DNA from: Motacilla alba alba
Taxonomy: Eukaryota > Chordata > Aves > Passeriformes > Motacillidae
DNA: 64,000 nt
Assembly: GCF_015832195.1 (NCBI RefSeq)
Contig: NC_052020.1
Span: 62,352,886 to 62,416,885, forward strand
Direction: 5' to 3'
Made by a program: the position numbers and the translations under genes. Of this stretch, positions 45,425-57,789 are shown in pieces (the first letter of the stretch is position 1; every line of letters begins with the position of its first letter). The notes under the pieces were generated by a model. It had not been told where the DNA came from. It was given only the letters and a program-made list of their open reading frames with translations, and searched no databases.

Positions 45425-46223
45425 AGCCCTCTACTCATCTCAGACATCTGGGGATGCCGATCCATGTCTGGTGTGAAGGAATGCAGCCTCCCTGGCTGGG
45501 AAGTTCCTGCTGTCACTGGGCCGTTGTCTTTTAGACAGCTACATTAAAGAAAACCGAGCATCAATGCGTGATCTGGGCAGCACGTCGGCCAAAACCTAAC
45601 AATTCTGCTGCTCACCGTTCTCCAGAGAATGCCCAGCTCCTCGGGCCACATGCTTTTGCTGCGCTCGGAGGCCACGCCGTCGTTGCAGGGTATGCCTGGG
45701 TTAAGAGGAGACGAGGTGATGTGGCATTGCTGAAACCTGAGCGGACCCTCCCTTCTCCTCCCTGCTTCCCCGACTCACCGCAACTCCATGGCTGTTGCCA
45801 AAGGAGACCCAGATGACACCTTTAAGTAAAAAAGGCAAAGGCTTCATCACCGAGTCCTGTAAGACTCCCAGAGGGCTCACAAGAGCAGCAAACCCGGTCC
45901 ATTGGCCAGTGCGTGACGGGAGCTTTGCATACTCCGAGTGAATTACCTAAAGGACACAAACTACAATGGAGGCTTAGAGCTGCACCAAAAAGTGAGACTT
46001 GAGCACTAACAAAGGCTTCATTCCACTGGACACTGCTCAACTTGCCCTCTTCAACGTGACTGCTGATATCTGGCTTTACTTCCTAAAAATAAAAACAAAG
46101 AACAGTGCTGTAACAGAGTCACCATTTACCCTTCCCCTGCAAACACAAACAGTGACTGACCTGCTCATGGGAGCCCCCTAATCCAGGATGGGATGCTCTG
46201 CCATGGATTTTATCCTGCTGCAT
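45425..46223 (-). pseudogene. Exon module 4 of the array
   Basis: Exons at 46161-46223 (63 nt), 46041-46082 (42 nt), 45779-45819 (41 nt), 45616-45695 (80 nt) and one with its acceptor at 45538. The donor of the 42-nt exon has mutated from GTGAG to TTGAG, which should abolish normal splicing there. The 41- and 80-nt exons join in an open frame. Confidence 0.45.
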
Positions 46224-47149
46224 CTGAAAGAAAGTTAAGACAAGTCAAAGGACTGCAGGATAACTTCACAGCTCCAAACATCCTGTGTCAAACTAGGAAT
46301 ACCATCTAGAGCCTGACTACACCCCACCTTACAAATCTCAAGTCCCCAGGACTACTCCTATCGCACCAGGCTACGCAGCAGGGCAGAGTGGCTCCGGCAC
46401 AAATATGTGCACACACCCGTGACACAGGACGGGACGTGACAAACAATGGGGACATAACAGGGATAGAAATCTCTTGGCAAGAAGGATGACTGCAAGGACC
46501 AAAAGAAAGCAATATGAGATGACCGAGTCGAGAGCGATGGTGAGCTGATGAGGCTCAGAGAACCCTGGAGGAAGAAGATGCTAACTGAAATATTTATTCC
46601 AAGAAGCTGCAAAGATGGATGCCTGTGAATCCTACGGTCAGAATCCTCTACCAGTCCTCACATTCTTACGACTCCTAATCTGCCGCAATGGATCCTTGTG
46701 GGGCCTGTCCATACAGCTCAGAACAAGACCTGAAAAGACATCTGACCGGATGCTTCTAAAGAGAGATGCGATTCTGATGCCTGTCTGAGCTCCCAAGTCA
46801 AAAGTTCTATGGCATCAGTGCCAGCCCAAGGAACGCAGAGATCACAGATGCTAAGAATGATGCATGGGTTTCTGACAGGCCCCTCAAAGGGCTAAGGAAA
46901 AAGACCTGTGACATGGAATACCCAAACAACACATAATGCACGATGGACAAGTGACACGAGACACACCGGGACTGCTCTGCCCTGCGCACGTCAGCACTGT
47001 GATCAAAAGTGACACTTTCCCTTTACATGGCCTAAGGGGCCACTTCTTCCACATCCGTCTCCAAAGCAGACTCAAAAATCCCTCCCGGTGAGTCCCAGCC
47101 CAGCACCCCACTTTCATCCCCTCTGCGGGTCGCAGCCCTCTACTCATCT

Positions 47150-47948
47150 CTCAGACAGGTGGGCATGCCAATCTGTGTCAGGTGCTAAAGAAAGCAGCCT
47201 CGCCATCTGAGCAGTCTCTGCTGGCACCGGGCTGTTGTATCTTATTCTGCCAAGAGAAAGAAAACCAAACATCAGTGCACAAGTTTAGCAGCACATCAGC
47301 CAAAACCAAACAAGTCTGCTACTCACCACATTCTTAAGAATGCCCAGGACCTCGGGCCACACGCTTTGGCCGTGCTCGGAGGCTGACGCCATTGTCACAG
47401 GATTAAGACACCATTGTCTGCCTAGATTAAGCAGAGACAACTTGATTTGGCATTGTTGAAACCTGAAAGGACCCTTGCGGCTGCTCCCTACCTCCCCGAC
47501 TCACGACAACTCCTTGGCTGGCCCTGATGGCTACCCAGAAAGGACGGTGAATGAGAAAATTTAAAGGCTTCATCGCAGAGACCTGTAATACTCCCACAAG
47601 GCCCACATGTGCAGGAAACCCAGTGCATTGGCCAGTGTGTGACGGGGGCTGGACATACGCCGAGTCAATTACCTAAAACAAGCAAACGAGAATGGAGGCT
47701 TAGAGTTGCACCAGAAATGAGACTTAAGCAATAACAACTACTTCTGTACACAACTCAATGCTCACCTTGCCCACTTGGCCTTGACTGCTGCTCTCTGCCT
47801 TGACTTCCTAAAAATAAAAAAAGAGAACAGTGCTGTAACATAGTCACCATCTATGCTTCCTCTGCAGATACAAACAGTGACTGACCTGCTCATAGGAACC
47901 CACGAGCCAGGGATGGGGCGCTCTGACAAGGATATAATGCATCAGCAC
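47150..47948 (-). pseudogene. Exon module 3 of the array
   Basis: Exons at 47886-47948 (63 nt), 47766-47807 (42 nt, EVKAESSSQGQVGK), 47337-47421 (85 nt, enlarged by a small insertion near 47395-47415) and one with its acceptor at 47246. The 85-nt exon holds an in-frame stop in the frame used by the island-C exon, then reopens at ATGGCGTCAGCC. Confidence 0.45.
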
Positions 47949-48869
47949 CTGAAAGAAAGTTAGGATATACACCAAAGGGCTGCAGGATAACTTCACAGCT
48001 CCAAACAGCTTGTGTCAATCTAGGAATACCATCTAGAGTCCGACTACACACTGCGTTACAAAGTTCATGTCCCCGGGACTTGTCCTATCACACTAGGCTA
48101 CGCAGCGGGGGCAGAGCGGCTTCCGGCACACATACGTGCACACACCCGTAACACAGGACGGGACGTGACAAACAATAGGGACACAACAGGGATAGAAATC
48201 TCTTGGCAATAAGAATGACTGCAAGGACCAAAAGAATGCAATATGAGATGACCGAGTCGAGAGCGATGGCGAGCTGATGAGGCTCAGAGAACCCTGGAGG
48301 AAGAAGATGCTAACTGAAATATTTATTCCAAGAAGCTGCAAAGATGGATGCCTGTGAATCCTACGGTCAGAATCCTCTACCAGTCCTCACATTCTTACGA
48401 CTCCTAATCTGCCGCAATGGATCCTTGCGGGGCGCAGCTGTCCATACAGCTCAGAACAAGACCTGAAAAGACATCTGACCGGATGCTTCTAAAGAGAGAT
48501 GCGATTCTGATGCCTGTCTGAGCTCCCGAGTCAAAAGTTCTATGGCATCGGTGCCAGGCCAAGGAACGCAGAGATCACAGATGCTAAGAATGATGCATGG
48601 GTTTCTGACAGGCCCCTCAAAGGGCTAAGGAAAAAGGCATGAGATACCCAAACACACAGAACGCACAACAGACAAGTGACACGAGACACACCGGGACTGC
48701 TCTGCCCAGAGCACCTCAGGACTGTGTTTAAAAGTGACACTTTCCCTTTACATGGCCTAAGGGGCCACTTCTTCCACATCCGTCACCAAAGCAGACTCAA
48801 AAATCCCTCCCGGTGAGTCCCAACCCAGCAACCCACTTTCATCCCCTCTGCGGGTCGCAGCCCTCTACT

Positions 48870-49661
48870 CATCTCTCAGACAGGTGGGCATGCCAATCTG
48901 TGTCAGGTGCTAAAGAAAGCAGCCTCGCCATCTGAGCAGTCCCTGCTGGCACCGGGCTGTTGTATCTTACTCTGCCAAGAGAAAGAAAACCAAACATCAG
49001 TGCACAAGCTTAGCAGCACATCGGCCAAAACCAAACAAGTCTGCTACTCACCACATTCTTAGGAATGCCCAGGTCCTCGGGCCGCACGCTTTGGCCGTGC
49101 TTGGAGGCTGACACCATTGTCGCAGGGTCTGCCTAGATTAAGCGGAGACAACTTGATTTGGCATTGCTGAAACCTCAACGGACCGTCGCTCCTGCTCCCT
49201 ACCTCCCCGACTCACCACAACTCCTTGGCTGGCCCTGATGGCTACCCAGATAGGACGGTGAATGAGAAAATTTAAAGGCTTCATCGCAGAGTCCTATAAT
49301 ACTTCCACAAGGCCCACATGTGCAGGAAACCCGGTGCATGGGCTGGCTGGTGGCGGTGGCTGGACATATGCTGGGTCAATTGCCTAAAGCAAACAAACGA
49401 GAATGGAGGCTTGGAGTTGCACCAGAAAGTGAGACTTGACCAATAACAACTACTTCTGTACACAACTCAATGCTCACCTAGCCCACTCGGCCCTTGACTG
49501 CTGCTTTCTGGCTTGACTTCCTAAAAATAAAGACAAAGAACAGTGCTGTAACATAGTCACCATTTATGCTTCCTCTGCAGATACAAACAGTGACTGACCT
49601 GCTCATGGGAACCCACAAGCCCGGGATGGGGCGCTCTGACAAGGATATAATGCATCAGCAC
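48870..49661 (-). pseudogene. Exon module 2 of the array
   Basis: Exons at 49599-49661 (63 nt, VLMHYILVRAPHPGLVGSHEQ without its last residue is clear), 49478-49520 (43 nt; one extra G shifts the frame), 49052-49132 (81 nt, the best match to the island-C exon) and one with its acceptor at 48971. The inserted base makes this module frame-broken. Confidence 0.45.
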
Positions 49662-50589
49662 CTGAAAGAAAGTTAGGATATACGTCAAAGGGCTGCAGGA
49701 TAACTCAACAGGTGGAAACACCTTTTGTCAATCTAGGAATACCATCTACAGTCCAACTGCAGCCCACGTTACAAATCTCAAGTCCCCAGGACTACTCCTA
49801 TCGCACCAGGCTACGCAGCAGGGCAGAGCAGCTCCGGCACAAATACGTGTACACACCTGTGACACAGGATGGGACGTGACAAACAATGGGGGACACAACA
49901 GGGATAGAAATCTCTTGGCAAGAAGGATGACTGCAAGGACCAAAAGAATGCAATATGAGATGACCGAGGAGAGGGCGACGGCGAGCTGATGAGGCTCAGA
50001 GAACCCTGGAGGAAGAAGATGCTAACTGAAATATTTATTCCAAGAAGCTGCAAAGATGGATGCCTGTGAATCCTACGGTCAGAATCCTCTACCAGTCCTC
50101 ACATTCTTATGACTCCTAATCCACCACAATGGATCCTTGCGGGGCGCAGCTGTCTATACAGCTCAGAACAAGACCTGAAAAGACATCTGACCGGATGCTT
50201 CTAAAGAGATGCGATTCTGATGCCTATCTGAGCTCCCGAGTCAAAAGTTCTATGGCATTGGTGCCAGGCCAAGGAACGCAGAGATCACAGATGCTAAGAA
50301 TGATGCATGGGTTTCTGACAGGCCCCTCAAAGGGCTAAGGAAAAAGACCTGAGACACCCAAACACACAGAATGCACAACAGAGAAGTGACACGAGACACA
50401 CCGGGACTGCTCTGCCCTGCGCACCTCAGCACTGTGATCACAAGTGAAACTTTGCCTTTCAGTGGCCTAAAGGGCACTTCCTGCACATCCCCATCTCCAA
50501 AGCAGACTCAAAAACTCCTCCCGTTGAGTGCCAACCCAGCACCCCACTTTCATCCCCTCTCTGGGTCACAGCCCTCTACTTATCTCTGA

Positions 50590-51368
50590 CATCTGGGGAA
50601 CCCGGTCCATGTCAGGTGCAAAGGAAGGCCGCCTCGCCATCTGGGAAGTTCCTGCTGTCACTGGGCTGTTGTCTCGTAGTCTCCTACAGTCAAGAAAACA
50701 GAGCATCACTGTGTGATCTTGGCGGCACGTCGGCCAAACCCAACCATTCTGCTACTCACTGCTCTCCTAAGAATGCCCGGGTCCTCGGGCAGCACGATTG
50801 CGCCGTGCTCGGAGGCCACGCTGTCGTCGCAGGGTCCGCCTGGGTTAAGAGCGGACGAGGTGATCTGGCATTGCTGAAAACCAGAGCGGACCCTCGCTCC
50901 TCCTCCCCGCTTCCCTGACTCACTGCAACTCCTCTGCCATTGCCAAAGTCTACCCGGGTGCCACCTTTAAACAGAAAAAGCAAAGGCTTCATCACCTAGT
51001 CCAGTCGGACGTCCACAGGGCTCATGAAAGCAGCAAACCCGGTCCATCAGGTGGCTGGTGACGGGGGCCTGGCATACTCCGAGTGGACTGCCTAAAGCAC
51101 ACAAACGAGAATGGACGCTTAGAGTTGCAACAGAAATTGAGATCTCAGCAATAACAACTGCTTTTGTCCACTGCACACTGCTCACCTTGCCCTCTTCAAC
51201 TTGATTGCTGCTATCTGGCTTGACTTCCTAAAAATAAAGACAAGGAACAGTGCTGTAACAGAGTCACCATTTACACTTCCCCTGCAAACACAAACCGTGA
51301 CTGACCTGCTCGGCCGAACCCCTGCACCCGGAATGGGGCACTCCGCCATGGATTCTATCCTTCTGGAT
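50590..51368 (-). pseudogene. Exon module 1 of the array
   Basis: Exons by splice sites: 51306-51368 (63 nt, IQKDRIHGGV...), 51186-51227 (42 nt, EVKPDSSNQVEEGK), 50924-50964 (41 nt), 50760-50839 (80 nt, the homologue of the island-C exon) and one with its acceptor at 50683. The 41-nt exon contains an in-frame TAG when entered in phase 0 from the exon before, so a full protein is doubtful. I do not recognise the gene. Confidence 0.45.
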
Positions 51369-51590
51369 CTGAAGGAAAGTTAGAACAAAAGTCAAAGGGC
51401 TGCAGGACACCTTCACAGCTCCAAACATCTTGTGTCAATCTAGGAATACCATCTAGAGTCCAACTACAGCCCACGCTACTAAGTTCAAGTCCCCGGGACT
51501 GGTCCTATCGCACCAGGCTATGCAGCGGGGCAGAGCAGCTCCGGCACAAATATGTGCACGCACCCGTGACACAGGACGGGACGTGACAAA

Positions 51591-53049
51591 CAATGGGGTC
51601 TCTAAACACAAACATCACTTTATACTACAAAGTGTGACACAATGATGAGAAAAGAGTTCCTGGCAAGAATAAGTAGTGGCAAGGACCACGAGGATGCCAA
51701 AAGAGATGACTGATGCTCAGGGGACAGTGGATGGAGGCAGCCCCTCTAAGGAGCAGAAGACTGGAACAGAGTGACCTGTTATAAGACCTGTTGGTCACAA
51801 TGATCAAGGCGGCTGTGAGACAATGATATGTTTAGAATGTTCTCCATATCATACAATCTTTCGTGCCCCGGGACTTTACAGCTCACGGCTGGAAAGGATG
51901 GATGCTGATACAGCCGGGAACAAGGCCTCAAGAGGTCTGACTCGATGCTTCGGAGATGTGACTCGAGATGCGGCTGAGCCCGCCGGTAAAAGAACAAATG
52001 ATATTGGCATCCTGCTGAGAAGCGCCAGCGTTCGAGAACCTAGACATGACAGCTGATGGTTTTGCTAAGGGCCTCGAGGGGAGAAGGCAGAGATATTGGA
52101 TCCAAGGGACCCCAAAGACACACTAGGTAACACAGGACACCGAACAACACAACGCTGACCGGAACTGTTCTGCACCGCATACCCTACAGCTGCAATTGAA
52201 AGCAGAGCCTCTCCCTTTAGCTGTTCCACGGGACCCCTTAGAGGACATGTCTTCACCCTCTACAAATTTTTAAATCTGTCTAGGAATTTCCAAGCCACTA
52301 CTCTCCTATCATCCCATCTCCAGGCTGTGGCCCCCAACTTATCTTTCGGATGACCGGTGAGGTGAATCCACGTTGGACCTGAAATGAGTCTGCCTCAGAG
52401 GGCCCTGTGATCCCTGTCAGCCTCTTGGTCAACTACAATAAAGAAAACCAGAAACAATGTATGAGTTCAGTGATATATGGGCCAAATCCCAGAAAATCAG
52501 CTACTTGCCCTCTCCTGAGTGTGCCTGGGTCCTCGAGTCTCCAGCTTCATCCTGAGTCCAAGGCTGTGGCACCTGGGTTAGAGAAAGGCAAAGTTTCTGT
52601 GACTGCAGTGTGCTTGTGTGCTGTAAGACATGTGAATGCCTCTGCTACGCTTGTGAAATGCCTTGGGGGGGCCCTCAAATAGACACCGTTTCTCACCTTG
52701 CTGCCTTCAAAACCCCCCACCACCCCCCACAATAACTCCTAACCAGATACATCCTCACCCTCCTGCTCCTAGTCACAATCCTCAACTTAATTGTAGTCTC
52801 AATCTCAAGCATCATCTTTGACACTGGGCGGATCCTTTTTGTGATGTGATGAATCTGCCACAAAAAGTGTTGCACTCGACGCAATCTGGATTTTCCGGAA
52901 GTTGCGCTCCTCCTCCAACCTAAAAACAACCAAGAACAAAACCAGAAACTACAAAAGAACTTTTCCACCCCTAAAAACACAACCCAAAATCATGACCTTA
53001 AATACTCCCTGTGTTCAATGCTGTATTCTTCACAGCATCTTCAAAGCCT
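51591..53049 (-). repeat. Diverged right end of the 1.7-kb exon array
   Basis: The array register is lost after CAATGGGG at about 51597, but weak similarity to the module body returns at 51900-52260 (CAGCCGGGAACAAGGCCTC, GGGCCTCGAGGGGAGAAG). The stretch at 52690-52930 includes a CCCCCCACCACCCCCCAC run and no gene that I can identify. Confidence 0.4.
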
Positions 53050-53450
53050 CTATGACTTTAGATGCCTAAAAGCACCTGCTGGAAACAAGCTAAGATAAGC
53101 TGAAAGAGTCTCTTCACTGAAATGAGAGGAGAGCTCTTATCCCAGCAGATCCCAGAGAGGGAATGAAGCCCCTCTGCAAAAGCTGGGGTTAATATACCCC
53201 TGATTGGGCCCACCTCTCCTTCCCATGACACCCAGGAAAAGGGAGGGGGCAAATCCCACCAGGTATAAAAGCCCTCAGAGCAGCTACAGCTGTTTGGCTC
53301 CTCTGCCTTGAATTCAAGGGGAGTAAAGGGCTTGATATAGGAGAAAACTCTTCAGAGGAATGACAACGCTTTCTTTTTTGCTACAACTAATTGGAGCAAA
53401 AGGGCGGAAAACTGGTGAGAAATAAAACTTTGTGTTTAGGTAGCACAGCC
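53050..53450 (+). mobile_element. Possible LTR or TATA promoter next to the inverted-repeat edge
   Basis: TATAAAA at 53264-53270 is followed 151 bp later by AATAAA at 53421-53426, with a GT-rich stretch after it, a spacing seen in retroviral LTRs. I cannot define TG...CA ends or a primer-binding site, so a cellular promoter remains possible. Confidence 0.3.
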
Positions 53451-53560
53451 AGACAAATTGGGTAAGTTGCTGTCAACTGACATAATTATTCTTTAGTGAC
53501 TACTAAATATTATTTCATGTGTGACTAAGTAGGGTGGGGAAGAATACTAATGATATGAAT

Positions 53561-54250
53561 AGTCTAAGTCTGCTTGGGACCTCTAATTAGGGCTATCTAC
53601 ATTATAAACAAAAATAAGAAAAATAATAGCCTCCCAGGCAGTGTAAGGGTTAGGTATGTGCCAGGCTCACCCTTCTCTGAGATATCTGGTCCTAGGGCAC
53701 AGAAAGAAGTGCCCTGAAATGCACATTTAAACCCTTAAAATGCTGAAAAAGGCAGAGCTTCCTTCAAGTGAACCCCTTCAAATGAGAAAATGGGGCAGTT
53801 GCCTCCACTGAAACTGATACAATGGCAAATAAATGCCTTCTGCCCTTTAATTTAATCCCCTAAAATATTGGGAAAAGAGCAGGTTTTCTTACTGTAAATC
53901 TCTCCAGTGATGAAAAAAATAGGGATTTTTCCCTCAATCCAAACCCTTAAGAAGGAGAGATAGCTGGGCATCCCCCTCAGTTTAAGCCTTAGGAAAACAA
54001 AAAAGAGGGCGGTTACCCTTAAATCAAACCCATAAAAAACATCGTTAAGGTTTTCCCCTTCTATTTAAACTGGAAAATAATGGAAAATGGTGACTCCCTG
54101 TCAATTAGCCCCCCTAACAGCATAGAAAAGGCAGGATTCTTTCAACTGAGACCATTAAAATTGCAGGGGAAGCAGATTCCCTCACAATTTGAACACAAAA
54201 AATAGGGGAAAGGGAAGCTTTTTCCCTCCATTTAAACCCCTTTTCTCCTA
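53561..54250 (-). repeat. Start of the inverted arm: 43-bp minisatellite, copy 3 (inverted)
   Basis: From AGTCTAAGTCTGCTTGGG at 53561 the sequence is the reverse complement of DNA ending at about 12880 and 36012. The minisatellite occupies about 53705-54250. The LTR-like element itself is absent from this arm. Confidence 0.75.
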
Positions 54251-55230
54251 ATAACCCCTCTCTTTTCTGGGAGTACTGTGGAGGGTCTGAAGGCTCTGGG
54301 GAGGGACTGACACAGTAAAAGGGGAAAGTTGAAAGCTCTCCCCTGGAACCCCACATGCTGCCCGGCCCGCTCAGGTGCCGCCCCTTGGCGAGAGGGTTCT
54401 TCTCTTGGCATTTTCTCGAAGCGATGCTCCGTGCCCGGGTGGGTCCGGCTGCTCCCCTGTCCCTGCTGGATGCTCCGACCGTAGCTCTGGGAGGGACGCT
54501 CGGGATACCCCCGTTAGCCCCTCTGGACTAGCATCTCCCTGTGCGGGTGTGCCCGGGGAACCCCCTCAAAGCAGCTGGTCACACGGGGTGCTGCTAGACC
54601 TTGGACTGGGGGGTGAGGTGAAGAAAGGTCCTGTGCAGAGTTCCCTCCCCTACACAGCCTTTCATCTGCCCCTTAAACAATGTGGTGCTAGACTTTCCTT
54701 TTCAAGGAAATTAACAGTCTTTCCCTTCTGCGTGCCCAGGGCCAAAACTGGGATTCTGCCTCCAAAACTGCAGATGGCAAATGATTTCTGGCAGACCGCA
54801 GCTGCCGAAGCCGAGAACTCTCGCTGCCCTTGGAGTGCCACGGGCCTCTTGTGAACGGACGTCCGCACGCGGCGGGGGTGAGTTTGGCTTTATGGGGAAG
54901 AGGGCTGGCGTTCCTGTCCGGGGGCCTATGCCTGCTCTGCTTCCGAACGGCGCGGGATTTCTCCCGGAGTGGAGCTGCCCCCGCCTAGAACTCGGGCTGC
55001 CCTGGCAGTTTGCTGAGCGCCTCCTGCAAACTGGCATCGGGAAACTCGGGGTGTGAGTTTTCCTGTGTGGAATTTCTCACAGACCAAAGCTAAGGGCATC
55101 TAACCCTAACTTTGACCGCAAGGACTTAGCTGGGTCTAAAACTTACGACTTTCGGACCGAGAGCAGGGGACAGGACCCGCTGTGCTGCCGCTGGCCCCTT
55201 TCTAATGCATTGCAGCCCTAAAACTTTGCC
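54251..55230. other. Conserved module sequence with no gene recognised, copy 3 (inverted)
   Basis: The reverse complement of 11211-12179, with a deletion near 54635 (GTGCAGAGTTCC) relative to the forward copies. Confidence 0.4.
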
Positions 55231-56962
55231 TTTTCAGAGGGTGTGTCCTCTGACCCTGCCCGTAATCTTCAAAATATGCTAAAGATTCCTAAAATAGCTT
55301 TGAAAAAGCCCCAACAATACCCTAAAAAATCCCAGACAAGTCCTAAAAAACCTTCCAAAATCCCCTAAGTATGTTTAAAAGTTCTGGAACAAACCTCAAA
55401 AAAAACATGCTCAGCCTCCAAACTCTACCTATTGCTCTCTAGCCCTCAGATGTTGTCCCTATCTTTTTGCAGTGGTACTTGTTGTCCTCTGAGGGTTCTG
55501 TCATTGTCCTGGTGTGAGGGTTGCTGTCTTGTCACACCGGGAGGGTTGCGGTGTGGTCTCACTGTTGGGGTTGCTGTGTTGTGCTGCTGTTGGGGGAAAA
55601 GGCTGTTGGTAGGGGGACTGCTTAGGTTGAAGTCAGGGCTGGGGTGTGTGTACCTGAACTTGCCTCCTAAGCTGTACCCTGTAGCCCTGATTTCCACTGG
55701 ACTGTCCAGCCCTCAGGTCCTCTCCCTTTACCCCTAAATCCCTCCCTCTACGCCCCAGCCTTCAGGCTCTGTGTCACCCTCAAGCCCCTTCTCAGCTGCC
55801 CTTCGGCCTCTGTGTTTCGTGCTGTGAAAAGACCCCAAAAAACCCTAAAAATTCCCTAAAAAAAGCCCTAATCTTCAAAATGTCCTAAAACCCCCCAAAG
55901 AATACCCTTAAAATACACTAAGAATACCGTACTTTTAAAAACCCCAGAACACCCCTAACAACCCCTAAATAGTCCTAAAAGAGCTCAAAAATAGCCCAAA
56001 AATCCTTAAAATGCCCTGACAAGACCTTTAAAACAGACCTAAAAATTCCCTCAGAAACTGTAGAAATACCCTATATCTAAAAAAGTCCTCCACATACCCT
56101 CAATAGTCCTAAAAAAGCCCCAAGAAGACTCAGAAACCCCCCTAAAAATTCTAAAAACTACTAAGAAAGCCCTTAAAATACCCTAAAAAGACCTCTTAAA
56201 AGCCCTGAAAGAGCCCTAAAATTATCCTAAACGTTCCCAGTAAATCCCTAAAAAACTCCCACAAACACAACCCTAAAATATCCTTTGCAACCCCTGAAAA
56301 AAGCTCTAAAAAATGCACAGCCCCCAACTCCTACCTTTCACTGTCTAGCCCACAAACATCATTGCTACCTTTTTACTACGGTCGCTGCCTTGTGCTGTTG
56401 TTGGGGAAAACTGGTGTCCTAGGGGTGCTGTTTGGGGTGAGCTTAGGGTTGGGGTGAGGGCTTCTGCAACTGTAGCCTAACCTTACCTATTACTCTGGGT
56501 CCTGTCCTTTTTACCCCTAACCCTCAGTGTAAGCTGCCCACTTGTCAAACCCCCCCTCTTTGCCCCTCAGCCCGGAATGTCTGTGTGTCACCCCAAGCCC
56601 TGCAATGTTGTCCCTTGGCCTCCTAACCTCTGATGGACGCTCTCCACCCGGGTAGGGTTGGTTTTTAGGGTGAGGTTAGGGGAGGTGTGAGTTCTGGTTC
56701 ACCTGTCACCCTCAGGCACCCCCCACTTTTCCCCTCAAGGCTCTCCCCAAGCCTCTTCTTGTCACCCTCAAGTTCCCTAGAGTAGCCTCTCAGCATCTCT
56801 GTGACAATCTGGACCCACCAGTCGCTCCTAAAGACTCCTTCTGCCTCTCAGCTACCCCGATCCTCTGTCACCCTCCAGCCTACCCTCCTCAGCCCGCATC
56901 CTTTGTGACACCCTGCAGCCCAGCATCCACAGCGGCCAAAACCCGAAAATTCTGCTACTCAC
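55231..56962 (-). repeat. TTTTAGGG-rich degenerate block, copy 3 (inverted)
   Basis: It reads CCCTAAAA on the plus strand and is collinear with the forward copies. It separates the island-C exon from the 1.7-kb array to its left. Confidence 0.65.
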
Positions 56963-57043
56963 CATTCTCCTAAGAATGCCCGGCTCCTCGGGGCGCACGC
57001 TTCGGCTGCGCTCGGAGGCCGACGCCGTCGTCGCAGGGCCTGC
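56963..57043 (-). CDS. Exon of island-C unit, copy 3 (inverted)
   Basis: The same 81-nt exon, with acceptor CTTAATACAG and donor GTGAGTAG on the minus strand. Its frame is open. Unlike the forward copies it lies upstream, in transcription direction, of the array of homologous exons at 44-51 kb, so it may be the first internal exon of that unit. Confidence 0.5.
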
Positions 57044-57740
57044 CTGTATTAAGAAGAGATGAGGTGATTTGGTATTGCTGAAACGTGACGGGACGTTGGC
57101 TCGTCCTCGCTTGTTCTCGGACTCGCGGGGAGCGGACAGAGCGACCGGCACCGGCCGGGACCAGTGCAGCGCCCGCGCCGCCTCTTCCGCCCGCCGGCCC
57201 GGCAAAGCCCCCCTCGACTCCGCACGGCTGGCACCGCCTGCACGCCAGCCCGGCGCCGCCCCGCCGGGATTTTCCGGCACGCGGTCGCCTCCACCGTCTG
57301 GAGAGGGGCGCGCGCGGGGGCTAGGGGGGGTGCAGCCCTGTTCCGACGCCGCTCGCATGCCCCCGGCCCGTGCACCGCTGCGACCGCGCCCCTGCCGCCC
57401 GCCGAAACCGGCCCCGCCGGGCCGCCCTCGCCGCCGCCATTCACCTCAGCCACGGCGTCTCTTTACGCTTCTGAAACACCTTCGCCCCTCCCCTCTATTT
57501 ACAGACACCGCCCCGCTCGCCGCTCGCTTCTCCCGCCCCTCGCCCTCCCCTCCCTCGGCAGCCGTCCTTCCCCCGCCCCCCCGGCGCCCAGCTGCGAGGG
57601 GCGGGGCGCTGGCTCGGGGGGGCTGCAGTACCGCGCTGTGTCCACAGGGCGGCAGCACTCCCGCCGGCCGCAGCCGGGGGCTGCCGCTCGCCTGGAGGGA
57701 AGGGGGGGCAAGAACAACAGGTGCGACCCCCTTCGAAAAC
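57044..57740 (-). promoter_or_regulatory. CpG island C, copy 3 (inverted; minus-strand promoter)
   Basis: The reverse complement of island C, with an insertion (TCCGAGAACAAGCGAGGACG on the minus strand near 57102-57125) relative to the forward copies. It points leftward toward the exon array. Confidence 0.55.
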
Positions 57741-57789
57741 TCATCAAAAATAAATGCCCCAAAAAAACCCGCACGAAAACTAAAAACAC

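Larger units (their letters stand above)
44341..51590 (-). repeat. Tandem array of about 1.7-kb exon-bearing modules (minus strand)
   Basis: Matching landmarks recur every 1.67-1.73 kb. The 63-nt exon starts at 44492, 46161, 47886, 49599 and 51306, and the 42-nt exon at 44360, 46041, 47766, 49478 and 51186. Between exons each module also repeats a long stretch containing GACCGGATGCTTCTAAAGAG and an AATAAA on the minus strand (for example near 50036-50041). Copies are clearly less alike than those of the flanking modules, so this array is older or less homogenised. In transcribed order the modules run from high to low coordinates. Confidence 0.85.

Noticed and set aside
49811..50053. Minus-strand hydrophobic frame (MQLLGINISVSIFF...) repeated in the 1.7-kb modules
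   Set aside because: The C-terminal part changes frame between modules, and it lies between exon-like segments without its own splice sites or promoter. It was considered as a small membrane protein but not supported.
52730..52830. Mitochondrial-like C/T-rich stretch (AATAACTCCTAACCAGATAC)
   Set aside because: It resembles avian mtDNA only in composition. I could not match it to a mitochondrial gene in any frame.
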